In this document: piece by piece, positions 33,601 to 41,046 of the stretch
Position numbering within the stretch: position 1 is the stretch's first letter
How the letters are laid out: the number at the start of each line of letters is the position of its first letter
Source of the DNA: Caballeronia glebae
GTDB taxonomy: Bacteria; Pseudomonadota; Gammaproteobacteria; Burkholderiales; Burkholderiaceae
Direction: 5' to 3'
NCBI RefSeq assembly: GCF_001545035.1
Contig: NZ_FCOJ02000032.1
Coordinates: forward strand, 1 to 64,000
DNA: 64,000 nucleotides
Translations under genes and position numbers: made by a program
The notes under the pieces: model-generated
Databases searched by the model: none
What the model was told of the DNA's origin: nothing
The model's input: only the letters and a program-made list of their open reading frames with translations

Positions 33601-34168
33601 CGTCGGACGACGTGCGCGACGTCGGCGCATCGAATCGCTCGGCCCGATGGGCGCGTTCCTGCGAGTCGCGTGCGGCTTTCGCGCGGGCGCGCCGCTCGAA
33701 CCAGTTCGGCGATTTGTCGCGCGACTTCTCGCGGCTGGGCGAATTCGGCCGCGGTTCGCTTTCGCGCGGCGTGAGCCAGCTTTGCGGCAGGCCGAAGCCG
33801 AACGCTTCGTCCGCCCATGCGAGCACCGAACGCCAGCTGAATTCGATCAGCCAGGGCAGAAAGATCGCGAGCACGATCGCCGCGATCGCGATCGCGCCCG
33901 CGCCGGTCAGATGCGCGGGCCCGCTCAGCGCAGCGGCGAGCGCGCGCCCGCCGCGATTGACGTTCGCCTGCGTTTCGAGCGAGTTTGCGAGCGCGCCTTC
34001 GAGCGTGCTGCTCGCGAGCAGCACGGCGACGAAACCGATCCAGAGGCGGATCGTGCCGGGGCCGCGCACGCCTGCGCCGCCGGGCAGCACCTGTTTGACG
34101 ATGCGCCAGAAGAGCGGAAGGAACCAGACGACCGATGCACCGAACCAGCCGAGAACTACCATGTGCAT
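30626..34168 (-). CDS. ftsK: DNA translocase FtsK
   Basis: The product has 1180 residues. The first 130 hold about three membrane helices. Residues 150-680 form a long Pro/Ala/Glu-rich linker. The motor follows: alpha and beta regions from about 690, Walker A GTTGSGKS near 843, Walker B IVVVIDELADLM near 950, and a C-terminal winged-helix gamma domain (about 1110-1170) that reads KOPS sites. FtsK works at the division septum, pumping chromosome dimers and activating XerCD at dif. GC-rich betaproteobacteria often carry two FtsK genes; the other is not in this window. A second ATG lies two codons in. Confidence 0.95.
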   Translation of the reverse strand: MHMVVLGWFGASVVWFLPLFWRIVKQVLPGGAGVRGPGTIRLWIGFVAVLLASSTLEGALANSLETQANVNRGGRALAAALSGPAHLTGAGAIAIAAIVLAIFLPWLIEFSWRSVLAWADEAFGFGLPQSWLTPRESEPRPNSPSREKSRDKSPNWFERRARAKAARDSQERAHRAERFDAPTSRTSSDEPTLGLPTGQRGTRYQRPTAWRPAPIGRSAASRTVAAAASAVATAEAYAKRPAFEAAGVARPVTHTEPVAPSGWLNPSAALANREERAPFAPRQASAFEPSGSGLRASVAVDTPRIQTPPTPAPRMDRPRGPSTSMSAQRSSAMASASVAASVGAPRRPPLPQASQGASRPPARPAAVAATREFAPAPLAAPAFSRPATPLGPPAPPPAPGTIQATLRSIEEKTAMWTSLAGASLARGHVAMARAAQPDVQPSAEVSELATPVARIVETAPEVSPSVEVQEIEEHIAPPLIDAHVIAPALVEPPPLFEMRLPEPSIPEVAAVEPVTPPAIDVSEEEVEESPPQEPAQIELPSEPPPPFANVTAEPEDVARQPEPVPDLRELAQTPPWLDAPAPVEDHREPPAPPLLRVVDEPDEAPVEDEEPTIDERQVAGGEFASPSNIVRFPGIAAVPAAPPPPIDAPAAPAASQPVATPPSPPEPRTPVRGCAPTEFEFHAPHASSVELPTLDLLEPASDEVEPVSEERLSETGLLIEQRLQEFKVPVTVVGASAGPVITRFEVDPALGVRGSQIVGLMKDLSRGLGLTSIRVVETIPGKTCMGLELPNAKRQMIRLSEILDDDVYRNSKSNLTIAMGKDIVGNPVVTDLAKAPHMLVAGTTGSGKSVAINAMILSLLYKAKPEDVRLIMIDPKMLELSVYEGIPHLLAPVVTDMKLASNALNWCVGEMEKRYRLMSAVGVRNLQGFNQKIRNTEAAGKKLTNPFSLTPDAPEPLAKLPLIVVVIDELADLMMVAGKQIEQLIARLAQKARAAGIHLILATQRPSVDVITGLIKANIPTRVAFQVSSKIDSRTILDQMGAESLLGAGDMLFLPPGTGYPQRVHGAFVADEEVHRVVEHLKQFGEPEYEEGILSGPTPEGGTQDLFGDSPDAEADPLYDEAVAFVVRTRRASISSVQRQLRIGYNRAARLVEQMEAAGLVSPMGSNGNREVLAPPGPVE

Positions 34169-34311
34169 GCTTGAGCTTGAATCAATGTTGGGTGAAACGA
34201 ATGAGACTGCTGCCCGAACGCGCCGATTTCGGCTTCCGGCCGGGCGCTTCGATCGAGCAGTTTAACGGGTGCCGCGCGCGCACGACGACCCTGCCGCAAG
34301 TACGCAACACA

Positions 34312-34902
34312 TCACTTCGCGCGCGGCGCGAAGGTGAGCACCTGGCCGTCGTTGAGCGTCAGTTGCAGCGCTTGCGGCGGATTCATCTGCACGCCGCTTT
34401 TCGCGATATGCGCAAGCGCGTCGAGATACGGCCGCTCAAGCGCCGCGCCGGCGCCCGATACGCATGCCATGCGCGTGCCGGCGAGCGGACCGAAAGTGAG
34501 CTTGCCGTCCTTCAGGTCGTAAGCGCCGGCGAAGCGGTTGCAGCCCGAGAAACCGCTCGCCTGGCGACGGCCGCTCGCGGTCGAGAAGTCGAGCGTAAGC
34601 GGCTGCGCGTTGTTCGGGCCCGCGTGCGGCAGAGCGCGCGGCTGGCCGCTCGCATCGGTCCAGTTCGTGAGCTCCCATTGCGTATCGTCGAGCAATTGCG
34701 TGGCGGCGGGGCTATAGGGATCGGTGGGCGGGGCGCTTGCATCGGTGTGCTTCGGCATTGCGCAGCCAGCCACGACGCTCGCCGCGACAACGAGCGCGCA
34801 CGCGCGGGAGACCAGCGAAAGTGCATTCTTGCGACGCGACAGCGGATTTGACGATGAGCGCGGCGAATGAAAATCAGACGCGCGAGAAAGGGGCGTGGGC
34901 AT
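34312..34902 (-). CDS. META-domain lipoprotein
   Basis: The product has 196 residues. It starts MPTPLSRASDFH, with a hydrophobic stretch and lipobox VVAGC near residue 47, so it is likely an outer-membrane lipoprotein with an unusually long N-region. The META domain (HslJ type) covers about residues 70-195, with DTQWELTNW, ASGFSGCNRFAG and TRMACVSGAG. META proteins are periplasmic and linked to heat or antibiotic stress, with unclear biochemistry. It is 143 bp upstream of ftsK on the same strand, and divergent from purT across 293 bp. Confidence 0.87.
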   Translation of the reverse strand: MPTPLSRASDFHSPRSSSNPLSRRKNALSLVSRACALVVAASVVAGCAMPKHTDASAPPTDPYSPAATQLLDDTQWELTNWTDASGQPRALPHAGPNNAQPLTLDFSTASGRRQASGFSGCNRFAGAYDLKDGKLTFGPLAGTRMACVSGAGAALERPYLDALAHIAKSGVQMNPPQALQLTLNDGQVLTFAPRAK

Positions 34903-35195
34903 CGATGATCCTGAAGCTGGCGAAAGCGTAAGGGTATCGCACGCGTCCTGTGATTTGTCTAGCGCCGCGATGCAACAAAATGATCGGCGGCGTTCTGCCG
35001 GGGCTGTCATCGATCTTGTCATCGATTGGCAACGCGCCGGGAATTTCAGTGCGCATTCGCATGTCAATACCGCGTGTGACGACGCTGTCAATAGGCCGAA
35101 TGGCAAAGTGTCGCCTTTGGCGCTGCGTGTTAACATCGCGCCCAAATCCGCCTCTTTGCGCCTCGTTGACCTCATCACCCGATTCTGGAGCACTC

Positions 35196-36428
35196 ATGCA
35201 GACCGATCCACTTCGCGCTGGCGCCACGCGCATCGGCACGCCGCTTTCCCCCAATGCCACGCGCGTGATGCTGCTCGGCGCGGGCGAGCTCGGCAAGGAA
35301 GTGATCATCGCGTTGCAGCGGCTCGGCGTAGAAGTGATCGCGGTGGACCGGTACGCGAATGCGCCGGGGCACCAGGTCGCGCACCGCGCACACGTGATCG
35401 ACATGACCGACGCCGCCGCGCTGCGCGCGCTCGTCGAGCAGGAGCAGCCGCATCTGATCGTGCCGGAGATCGAGGCGATCGCGACCGAGGCGCTCGCCGA
35501 TATCGAGGCAGCCGGGCTCGCGACCGTCATCCCGACGGCGCGCGCCACGCAACTCACAATGAATCGCGAGGGCATCCGGCGCCTCGCCGCCGAGGAACTG
35601 GGCTTGCCGACCTCGCCCTATGCATTCGCGCAATCGCTCGATGAAATGAAGGCGGCGATCGCGAAGATCGGTTTTCCGTGCGTGGTGAAGCCCGTGATGT
35701 CGTCGTCGGGCAAGGGGCAATCGGTGCTCAGGAACGACGCCGACGTCGAGCCCGCGTGGAACTACGCCTTGGCGGGCGGGCGCGTGAATCGCGGGCGCGT
35801 GATCGTCGAGGGCTTCATCGACTTCGAATACGAGATCACGCAACTCACCGTGCGTGCGGCGGACCCCGCGAGCGGCGAGACGCAAACCTATTTCTGCGAT
35901 CCGATCGGCCACGTTCAGGTCGCGGGCGACTACGTCGAATCGTGGCAGCCGCAGCCGATGAGCCCGGCCGCGCTCGCGAAATCGCGCGATGTCGCCGCGA
36001 AGGTGGTAACGGCGCTCGGCGGACGCGGACTCTTCGGCGTCGAACTCTTCGTGCGCGGCGACGACGTCTGGTTCTCGGAAGTAAGCCCCCGTCCGCACGA
36101 CACCGGCCTCGTCACGCTCGCGACGCAGCGCTTCTCCGAGTTCGAACTGCACGCGCGCGCGATTCTCGGCTTGCCCGTCGATACCGCTTTGCGCGCGCCC
36201 GGCGCGTCGGCGGTGATCTACGGCGGGCTGGAGGAGGCGGGCATCGCGTTCGAGGGCGTCGCCGAAGCGCTCGCCGTGCCCGGCGCGGATCTGCGGCTTT
36301 TCGGCAAGCCGGAAAGTTTCATGAAGCGCCGCATGGGCGTAGCGCTCGCGACGGGCGCCGATACCGGCGAAGCGCGTGAACGAGCGAAGCTCGCGGCGAC
36401 GAAGGTGAGGCCGGTTTCGGCCAGATGA
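35196..36428 (+). CDS. purT: Formate-dependent phosphoribosylglycinamide formyltransferase
   Basis: The product has 410 residues, close to E. coli PurT (392). MLLGAGELGKEVIIALQRLG is the N-terminal nucleotide fold. The ATP-grasp domain covers about residues 120-320, with CVVKPVMSSSGKGQS as the ATP-binding loop and FSEVSPRPHDTGLVT near residue 300. It uses ATP and formate to convert GAR to fGAR in purine synthesis, an alternative to folate-dependent PurN. CTGGAG before ATG 35196 is the ribosome site. The leader shows no riboswitch that I recognise. Confidence 0.96.
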   Translation: MQTDPLRAGATRIGTPLSPNATRVMLLGAGELGKEVIIALQRLGVEVIAVDRYANAPGHQVAHRAHVIDMTDAAALRALVEQEQPHLIVPEIEAIATEALADIEAAGLATVIPTARATQLTMNREGIRRLAAEELGLPTSPYAFAQSLDEMKAAIAKIGFPCVVKPVMSSSGKGQSVLRNDADVEPAWNYALAGGRVNRGRVIVEGFIDFEYEITQLTVRAADPASGETQTYFCDPIGHVQVAGDYVESWQPQPMSPAALAKSRDVAAKVVTALGGRGLFGVELFVRGDDVWFSEVSPRPHDTGLVTLATQRFSEFELHARAILGLPVDTALRAPGASAVIYGGLEEAGIAFEGVAEALAVPGADLRLFGKPESFMKRRMGVALATGADTGEARERAKLAATKVRPVSAR

Positions 36429-36459
36429 CCGGCGCGCGGGCGCTGGCGGGAGCGAGAAA

Positions 36460-36630
36460 GTGAAATGGAAAGTGATGGCCGCGCTCGTCGTGGCGTCCCT
36501 CGGGCTTTCGGGCTGCGGACTTGCCGCGGCGCCATGCCGCGTCGCGTCGGCGGGGCTGAAGATCGTGCCGCTGGTCGGCCATGTCGCGGCCGCGCCGACC
36601 GACGCATGCGCCGCCGTGATCGACCCGTGA
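36460..36630 (+). CDS. Very small lipoprotein, DUF6726-like (56 residues)
   Basis: This short gene starts at GTG 36460 (MKWKVMAALVV) or ATG 36475. A hydrophobic segment ends in the lipobox LSGC, followed by GLAAAPCRVASAGLKIVP and VGHVAAAPTDACAAVIDP. This is the pattern of the small DUF6726 lipoproteins of Burkholderiaceae. The mature protein would be about 35 residues with two Cys besides the lipid anchor. It lies 31 bp after purT and 41 bp before the MliC-like gene. Function is unknown. Confidence 0.8.
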   Translation: MKWKVMAALVVASLGLSGCGLAAAPCRVASAGLKIVPLVGHVAAAPTDACAAVIDP

Positions 36631-36671
36631 GCGTCGCCGCTCGCATCCACATCGAATACATGGCGAATCGA

Positions 36672-37031
36672 ATGATGAAGAAATCCACCGCGTTCATATT
36701 CACGTCGCTCGTCGCGCAGGCGGCGTTCGCCATGCCGCTCACCGTGCCGCAGATCCAGACCGCGTCGACGCAGACCACCCGCTACGACTGCAAGGACGGC
36801 AAAAGCGTCTCCGTTCAATACACGAACACGCGCAACCATCAGAGCTTCGCGGCGCTGACCGTCGACGGGCGCAAGCTGCTGTTCGTCAACGTGATCGCGG
36901 GATCGGGCGCGAAATACGTCGCTGATCAGTACACGTGGTGGACCAAGGGTCCGCAGGCCAATCTATACGATGAGATGGCCGCGAAGGATTCGTCGCCGCT
37001 GCTCGCGGACTGCGAGGCGCGTAAGAAGTAG
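36672..37031 (+). CDS. MliC-family lysozyme-inhibitor-like periplasmic protein
   Basis: The product has 119 residues from ATG 36672 (MMKKSTAFIF); an in-frame ATG at 36660 adds four. The signal peptide ends AQAAFA. The rest has MliC-type features: TTRYDCKDGKSVSVQY near the start, WTKGPQANLYD near residue 95 and a late Cys (LADCEARKK) to pair with the first. MliC proteins inhibit C-type lysozyme through a conserved beta-barrel loop. No lipobox is seen, so it should be soluble in the periplasm. Its stop lies in a small tandem duplication. Confidence 0.8.
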   Translation: MMKKSTAFIFTSLVAQAAFAMPLTVPQIQTASTQTTRYDCKDGKSVSVQYTNTRNHQSFAALTVDGRKLLFVNVIAGSGAKYVADQYTWWTKGPQANLYDEMAAKDSSPLLADCEARKK

Positions 37032-37045
37032 GCGCGCAAGAAGTA
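37016..37045. repeat. 15-bp tandem duplication at the 3' end of the MliC-like gene
   Basis: GGCGCGTAAGAAGTA at 37016-37030 is followed directly by GGCGCGCAAGAAGTA at 37031-37045. The gene's TAG stop overlaps the junction. Confidence 0.85.
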
Positions 37046-37524
37046 GGCGCGCGGCACGCCGCCGCACGGCCCGGCTGCGCTTTCGCTCCGCCGGGGCGCT
37101 TTGGCGCGCGGTGCTACAATGTGCGGCTTTCCGGCTGTGAAAAGCGCGGCCGGACTGAATTCGGATTTCCGGCATTGCGGTCAGTGCCGGCTTGAGCGGG
37201 CACACACGGGCGTCGAGCACGCCACCGCTTCAGAAAATCGCGCGATGCCGCGTGCCTTGAAGGCGTCATCGAAGCCGTGTTCCATCAGAACGCGGGCTCG
37301 CGAAAGAAACGAGCAAATGAGCGGGCGCGTGAGGCTCGATTGACCGGCCGCCGCGTCCCGCGCGCGCACTTTGCGCCTGATTCATGGGCCCGACTCATGC
37401 GCCGCGTGCGCCAACCAAACCCATCCGCGTAAGCAACCGATCGCGACGATCGACCGAAACGACCGAACGATTTTTTACGCGCGCCGCGTCGAGCGGCATT
37501 TTAGCGAAAGCAAATAAAGTCACC
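37032..37524. other. Long gap upstream of rhlE
   Basis: These 493 bp contain no gene I can support. A TACAAT at 37115-37120 is the best -10 for rhlE and would leave a leader of about 400 nt. Several short GC-rich inverted segments occur, such as the CCGGC motifs near 37130-37195. An open frame runs from ATG 37384 into rhlE in the same frame, but it lacks family homology and a ribosome site. Confidence 0.5.
37115..37120 (+). promoter_or_regulatory. Candidate -10 element for rhlE
   Basis: TACAAT at 37115-37120 is one base from consensus and lies in a GC-rich context. The -35 region is not clear. It implies a leader of roughly 400 nt before rhlE. Confidence 0.4.
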
Positions 37525-39021
37525 ATGTCCGATTCCGTCGCCACGAACACGTCCACCGCACCGACCGTCGAGCCGACGTTCGACCAGTTCGGTTTGTCCG
37601 CCGACATCCTGAAAGCGGTGCGCGAGTCCGGCTACACGACGCCCACGCCGATTCAGGCCCAGGCGATTCCTGTGGTCCTCGCGGGGCGCGATGTCATGGG
37701 CGCCGCGCAGACCGGCACCGGCAAGACCGCGAGTTTCTCGCTGCCGATCATTCAGCGCCTCTTGCCGAACGCGAGCACGAGCGCCTCGCCCGCGCGCCAT
37801 CCGGTGCGCGCGCTGATGCTCACGCCGACGCGCGAACTCGCCGACCAGGTCGCCGCCAACGTCCAGACCTACTCGAAGCACACGCCGCTGCGCAGCACGG
37901 TCGTGTTCGGTGGCGTCGACATGAATCCGCAGTCCGAGGCACTGCGCCGCGGCGTCGAAATTCTCATCGCGACGCCGGGCCGCCTGCTCGATCACGTGCA
38001 GCAAAAAACGGTGAATCTCGGCCAGGTGCAGATGCTCGTGCTCGACGAAGCCGACCGCATGCTGGACATGGGCTTTCTGCCCGATCTCCAGCGCATCCTG
38101 AATTTGCTGCCGAAGGAACGTCAGACGCTGCTGTTCTCGGCGACGTTCTCGCCGGAAATCAAGAAGCTCGCGGCCACGTATCTGCGCGATCCGCAGACGA
38201 TCGAAGTCGCGCGCAGCAATTCGACGGCCACCAACGTGCGCCAGATCGTCTTCGAGGTGCACGAGAGCGACAAGTCCAGCGCGGTTGCGCAGCTCATTCG
38301 CGAGCGCCAGTTGAAGCAGGTGATCGTTTTCTGCAACAGCAAGATCGGCGCGAGCCGGCTCGCGCGCGTGCTCGAACGTGACGGCATCGTCGCGACGGCG
38401 ATTCACGGCGACCGTACGCAGGGCGAGCGCATGCAGGCGCTCGACGCGTTCAAGCGCGGCGAGATCGAGGCGCTCGTCGCCACCGACGTCGCCGCGCGCG
38501 GCCTCGATATCGCTGAATTGCCGGCGGTCATCAACTTCGATCTGCCGTTCAGCGCGGAAGATTACGTGCACCGCATTGGCCGGACCGGGCGCGCGGGTGC
38601 GTCGGGCGACGCGTTGTCGCTGTGCAGCCCGAACGAGCGCAAGCAACTTGCCGATATCGAAAAGCTAATCAAGCGCCCGCTCGAAGTCGAGACGCTCGAA
38701 GTGAAGATGCCCGCGCGCCGCGACGGATCGGCGCCGCGCCGTGACGAGCGCTTTGGTCGCGCCGAGCGCACCGAGCATCGTCATACGCCGCGCGACGAGC
38801 CGGGTTCGCGCCGCCGCACGACGGGTCCGCACGATCGCCCGCACGACCGCCCGCGCGGTCGCCAACAGCCCGTCGACGAATTTTTCCTGAAGCCGTACGA
38901 GCCGTCGCCTTCGGCGATGAAGCGTCAGGAGGAAGCGGTCGAGCCTGAGCGCAAGAGCACGCCGAAGCAGCCGCTCGCGGCATTGCTCGGCGGTCTGGGG
39001 ATGCCGCGCAAGTCGTCGTGA
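37525..39021 (+). CDS. rhlE: DEAD-box RNA helicase RhlE
   Basis: The product has 498 residues. The Q motif FDQFGLSADILKAV lies near residue 20, motif I AQTGTGKT near 65, DEAD (VLDEADRML) near 175, SAT (LFSATFS) near 205 and motif VI HRIGRTGRAG near 350. A basic, arginine-rich tail (about 395-450, with repeated HDRPHDRPRG) binds RNA. RhlE remodels ribosome-assembly intermediates and RNA decay complexes. The start ATG 37525 follows a weak TAAAGT ribosome site. Confidence 0.95.
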   Translation: MSDSVATNTSTAPTVEPTFDQFGLSADILKAVRESGYTTPTPIQAQAIPVVLAGRDVMGAAQTGTGKTASFSLPIIQRLLPNASTSASPARHPVRALMLTPTRELADQVAANVQTYSKHTPLRSTVVFGGVDMNPQSEALRRGVEILIATPGRLLDHVQQKTVNLGQVQMLVLDEADRMLDMGFLPDLQRILNLLPKERQTLLFSATFSPEIKKLAATYLRDPQTIEVARSNSTATNVRQIVFEVHESDKSSAVAQLIRERQLKQVIVFCNSKIGASRLARVLERDGIVATAIHGDRTQGERMQALDAFKRGEIEALVATDVAARGLDIAELPAVINFDLPFSAEDYVHRIGRTGRAGASGDALSLCSPNERKQLADIEKLIKRPLEVETLEVKMPARRDGSAPRRDERFGRAERTEHRHTPRDEPGSRRRTTGPHDRPHDRPRGRQQPVDEFFLKPYEPSPSAMKRQEEAVEPERKSTPKQPLAALLGGLGMPRKSS

Positions 39022-39042
39022 TCTTCGTTGAGCTTTAAGTCG

Positions 39043-39072
39043 AAAAGGCAGCCCGTGTGGCTGCCTTTTTTG
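39043..39072. terminator. Bidirectional terminator between rhlE and gluQ
   Basis: AAAAGGCAGCC pairs with GGCTGCCTTTTTT around a 5-nt loop. It has an A run on one side and a T run on the other, fitting the two convergent genes. Confidence 0.92.
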
Positions 39073-39075
39073 CGC

Positions 39076-39945
39076 CTAGCGCGCGAAGCGCTTCGCCCAC
39101 TCGGCCGTCGCGGCGCTGTAGAAAGTTTCCAGCGATTCGCCCGGCGCCTCGATGCCCAGATGCCGCGCCGCCTCGACGAGCGCGTCGAGCGGCGCATTTC
39201 GATCGAGCGCCGCCGCGCCCGTCTGCTTGCTCAGTTTTTCGCCGATGTCGTTGCTGACCACAGGCACGTGCAGATAATCCGGCGTCGGTACGCCGAGGCA
39301 GTGCTGCAGATAGATTTGCCGCGCGGTCGAATCGAGCAGGTCTGCGCCGCGCGCGACATGCGTGATGCCGGCGTCGGCATCGTCGACGACGACCGCGAGT
39401 TGATAGGCCCACAGGCCATCGGCGCGTTTCAACGCGAAATCGCCGACTTCGGTCGCGAGATCCTGCGTCTGTATGCCTTGCCAGCGATCGACGAACGTGA
39501 CGACCGCCGCAGCGCCGTCCGGCACGCGCAATCGCCACGCGCGCGCGGATTTGCCGTGCAGACCGTCGCGACACGTTCCCGGATAAGCGAGCGTTGCATG
39601 GCGTGCATGCGCGCTCAAAAGCGAATCAGCGATCTCGCGCCGCGTGCAGCCGCACGGATAGATGAGGCCCGTCGCCCGAAGTCGCTCGAACGCGGCCGCG
39701 TAGGCCGCGCCGCGCGCGCTTTGCCAAACCGGCGGCTCGTCTGAATGCATGCCGAAGTGTTCGAGCGTCGCGAGGATTTCATCGGCGGCGCCGGGCACGG
39801 TGCGCGGCGCGTCGACATCCTCGATGCGCACGGTCCAGCTTCCGCCGTGCGCGCGCGCATCGAGATAACTCGCGAGCGCGCTGACGAGCGACCCGGCGTG
39901 CAGCGGCCCGGTGGGTGAGGGCGCGAAGCGGCCGCGATAGGTCAT
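39076..39945 (-). CDS. gluQ: Glutamyl-Q tRNA(Asp) synthetase
   Basis: The product has 289 residues, which is short for a GluRS-like enzyme because the anticodon-binding domain is missing. RFAPSPTGPLHAGSL holds the HIGH-type motif near residue 15, and EKLSKQTGA near residue 235 is the KMSKS-type loop. CGCTRRE is part of the zinc-binding knuckle. GluQRS attaches glutamate to queuosine at position 34 of tRNA(Asp). It is 10 bp downstream of trhO on the same strand, which also modifies nucleotide 34. Confidence 0.95.
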   Translation of the reverse strand: MTYRGRFAPSPTGPLHAGSLVSALASYLDARAHGGSWTVRIEDVDAPRTVPGAADEILATLEHFGMHSDEPPVWQSARGAAYAAAFERLRATGLIYPCGCTRREIADSLLSAHARHATLAYPGTCRDGLHGKSARAWRLRVPDGAAAVVTFVDRWQGIQTQDLATEVGDFALKRADGLWAYQLAVVVDDADAGITHVARGADLLDSTARQIYLQHCLGVPTPDYLHVPVVSNDIGEKLSKQTGAAALDRNAPLDALVEAARHLGIEAPGESLETFYSAATAEWAKRFAR

Positions 39946-39955
39946 CGAAACAGGC

Positions 39956-40819
39956 TTATGCCGTCTGGCCGACCTTCGCGCCGGGATGGCATGCCGGGCA
40001 CGTCTCGCCCGGCTTGTAGAACGGAGACTGCTGATCTACGGCCGGCACCACCGCGCGGCAGCCGAAACACTGCGCGGTCGCGGTCGGTTGCAGAGCCGGA
40101 TCGAGCGCGGTGCGGTAATCGAACACGAAGCATTCGCCGTTGTAATGCGCGCCGCCGACTTCCTCGAAGTACTTCAGAATGCCGCCTTCGAGCTGATAAA
40201 CGTGCTCGATGCCGACTTCCTTCATGTGAATCGCGGCCTTCTCGCAGCGAATCCCGCCGGTGCAGAACGACACGACTGTCTTGCCGTCGAGATCCGAGCG
40301 ATTCTGCTCGATCACTTCCGGAAACTCGCTGAATTTCGCGATGCGGTAGTCGAGCGCATTGTCGAACGTGCCGACATCGATTTCGAACGCGTTGCGCGTG
40401 TCGAGCATCACGACAGGGCGGCCTTCGTCGTCATGGCCGCGGTCGAGCCAGGCTTTCAGCGTGGGCGCGTCCACCGACGGCGCGCGGCCGAGTTCCGGCC
40501 TGATCGCGGGCTTCTTCATGGTGATGATTTCGCGCTTGAGTTTCACCAGCATGCGGCGAAACGGCTGCGTTGCGGAAATGCTTTCCTTGAATTGCAGATC
40601 GGCGAAACGGCCGCCGAAGAGCGCGTCCGTGCGGATGTAATCGATGAATTCGCGAACTTCGGCGATCGGCCCGGCGATGAAAAGGTTGATGCCCTCCGGC
40701 GCCAGCAGAATCGTGCCCTTCAAGCCGAGCGCGTTGCAGCGTTCGGTGACGAGCGGCCGCCACGCGGGGCCGTCTTCGATGGTGACGAATTTGTAGGCGG
40801 AGAGATTCAGAATGCTCAT
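39956..40819 (-). CDS. trhO: tRNA uridine(34) hydroxylase TrhO (rhodanese-like)
   Basis: The product has 287 residues. An N-terminal ferredoxin-like domain covers residues 1-100. A rhodanese domain follows, with VVMLDTRNAFEIDVG near residue 145 and the active-site loop CTGGIRCEKA starting at Cys186. A C-terminal cysteine-rich tail (CFGCRAVV and CPAC) looks like a zinc site. TrhO (YceA) makes 5-hydroxyuridine at position 34 of tRNA using oxygen, a step toward cmo5U/mo5U. It is the first gene of a two-gene operon with gluQ and is divergent from dnaE. Confidence 0.94.
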   Translation of the reverse strand: MSILNLSAYKFVTIEDGPAWRPLVTERCNALGLKGTILLAPEGINLFIAGPIAEVREFIDYIRTDALFGGRFADLQFKESISATQPFRRMLVKLKREIITMKKPAIRPELGRAPSVDAPTLKAWLDRGHDDEGRPVVMLDTRNAFEIDVGTFDNALDYRIAKFSEFPEVIEQNRSDLDGKTVVSFCTGGIRCEKAAIHMKEVGIEHVYQLEGGILKYFEEVGGAHYNGECFVFDYRTALDPALQPTATAQCFGCRAVVPAVDQQSPFYKPGETCPACHPGAKVGQTA

Positions 40820-41034
40820 GATTGGTTGACGCGCAAAACGGCTGTAACAGGTAAAAAATGCGGACAAAAATCGTGCGCGAAACACGTATTATCCCGCAAA
40901 CGACGCCGGGCTTTGCCGGATTCGATCCGCATTGTCGGGAAGGCTTGCGCGTGCGCAATTTCGGGCATGCGCGCGGGCCTTGTCCGTTCGGCCAACGCGT
41001 GTCGCCACAGCCGTTTTCGCGAATGTCCCGCATG

Positions 41035-41040
41035 TACAAT
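41035..41040 (+). promoter_or_regulatory. -10 element of dnaE, apparently leaderless
   Basis: TACAAT (41035-41040) ends six bases before the dnaE ATG at 41047. Transcription would begin at or next to that A. There is no ribosome site between. The -35 is weak (CCGTTT at an 18-bp spacing). Confidence 0.5.
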
Positions 41041-41046
41041 ATCGCC

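Noticed and set aside
37032..37383. Possible small RNA or tRNA in the rhlE leader
   Set aside because: No cloverleaf, no terminator-like hairpin with a T run; kept only as a leader of unknown function.
37384..37524. 47-codon in-frame extension upstream of rhlE
   Set aside because: No RhlE homology in it and no ribosome site before its ATG; MSDSVATN at 37525 is the better start.
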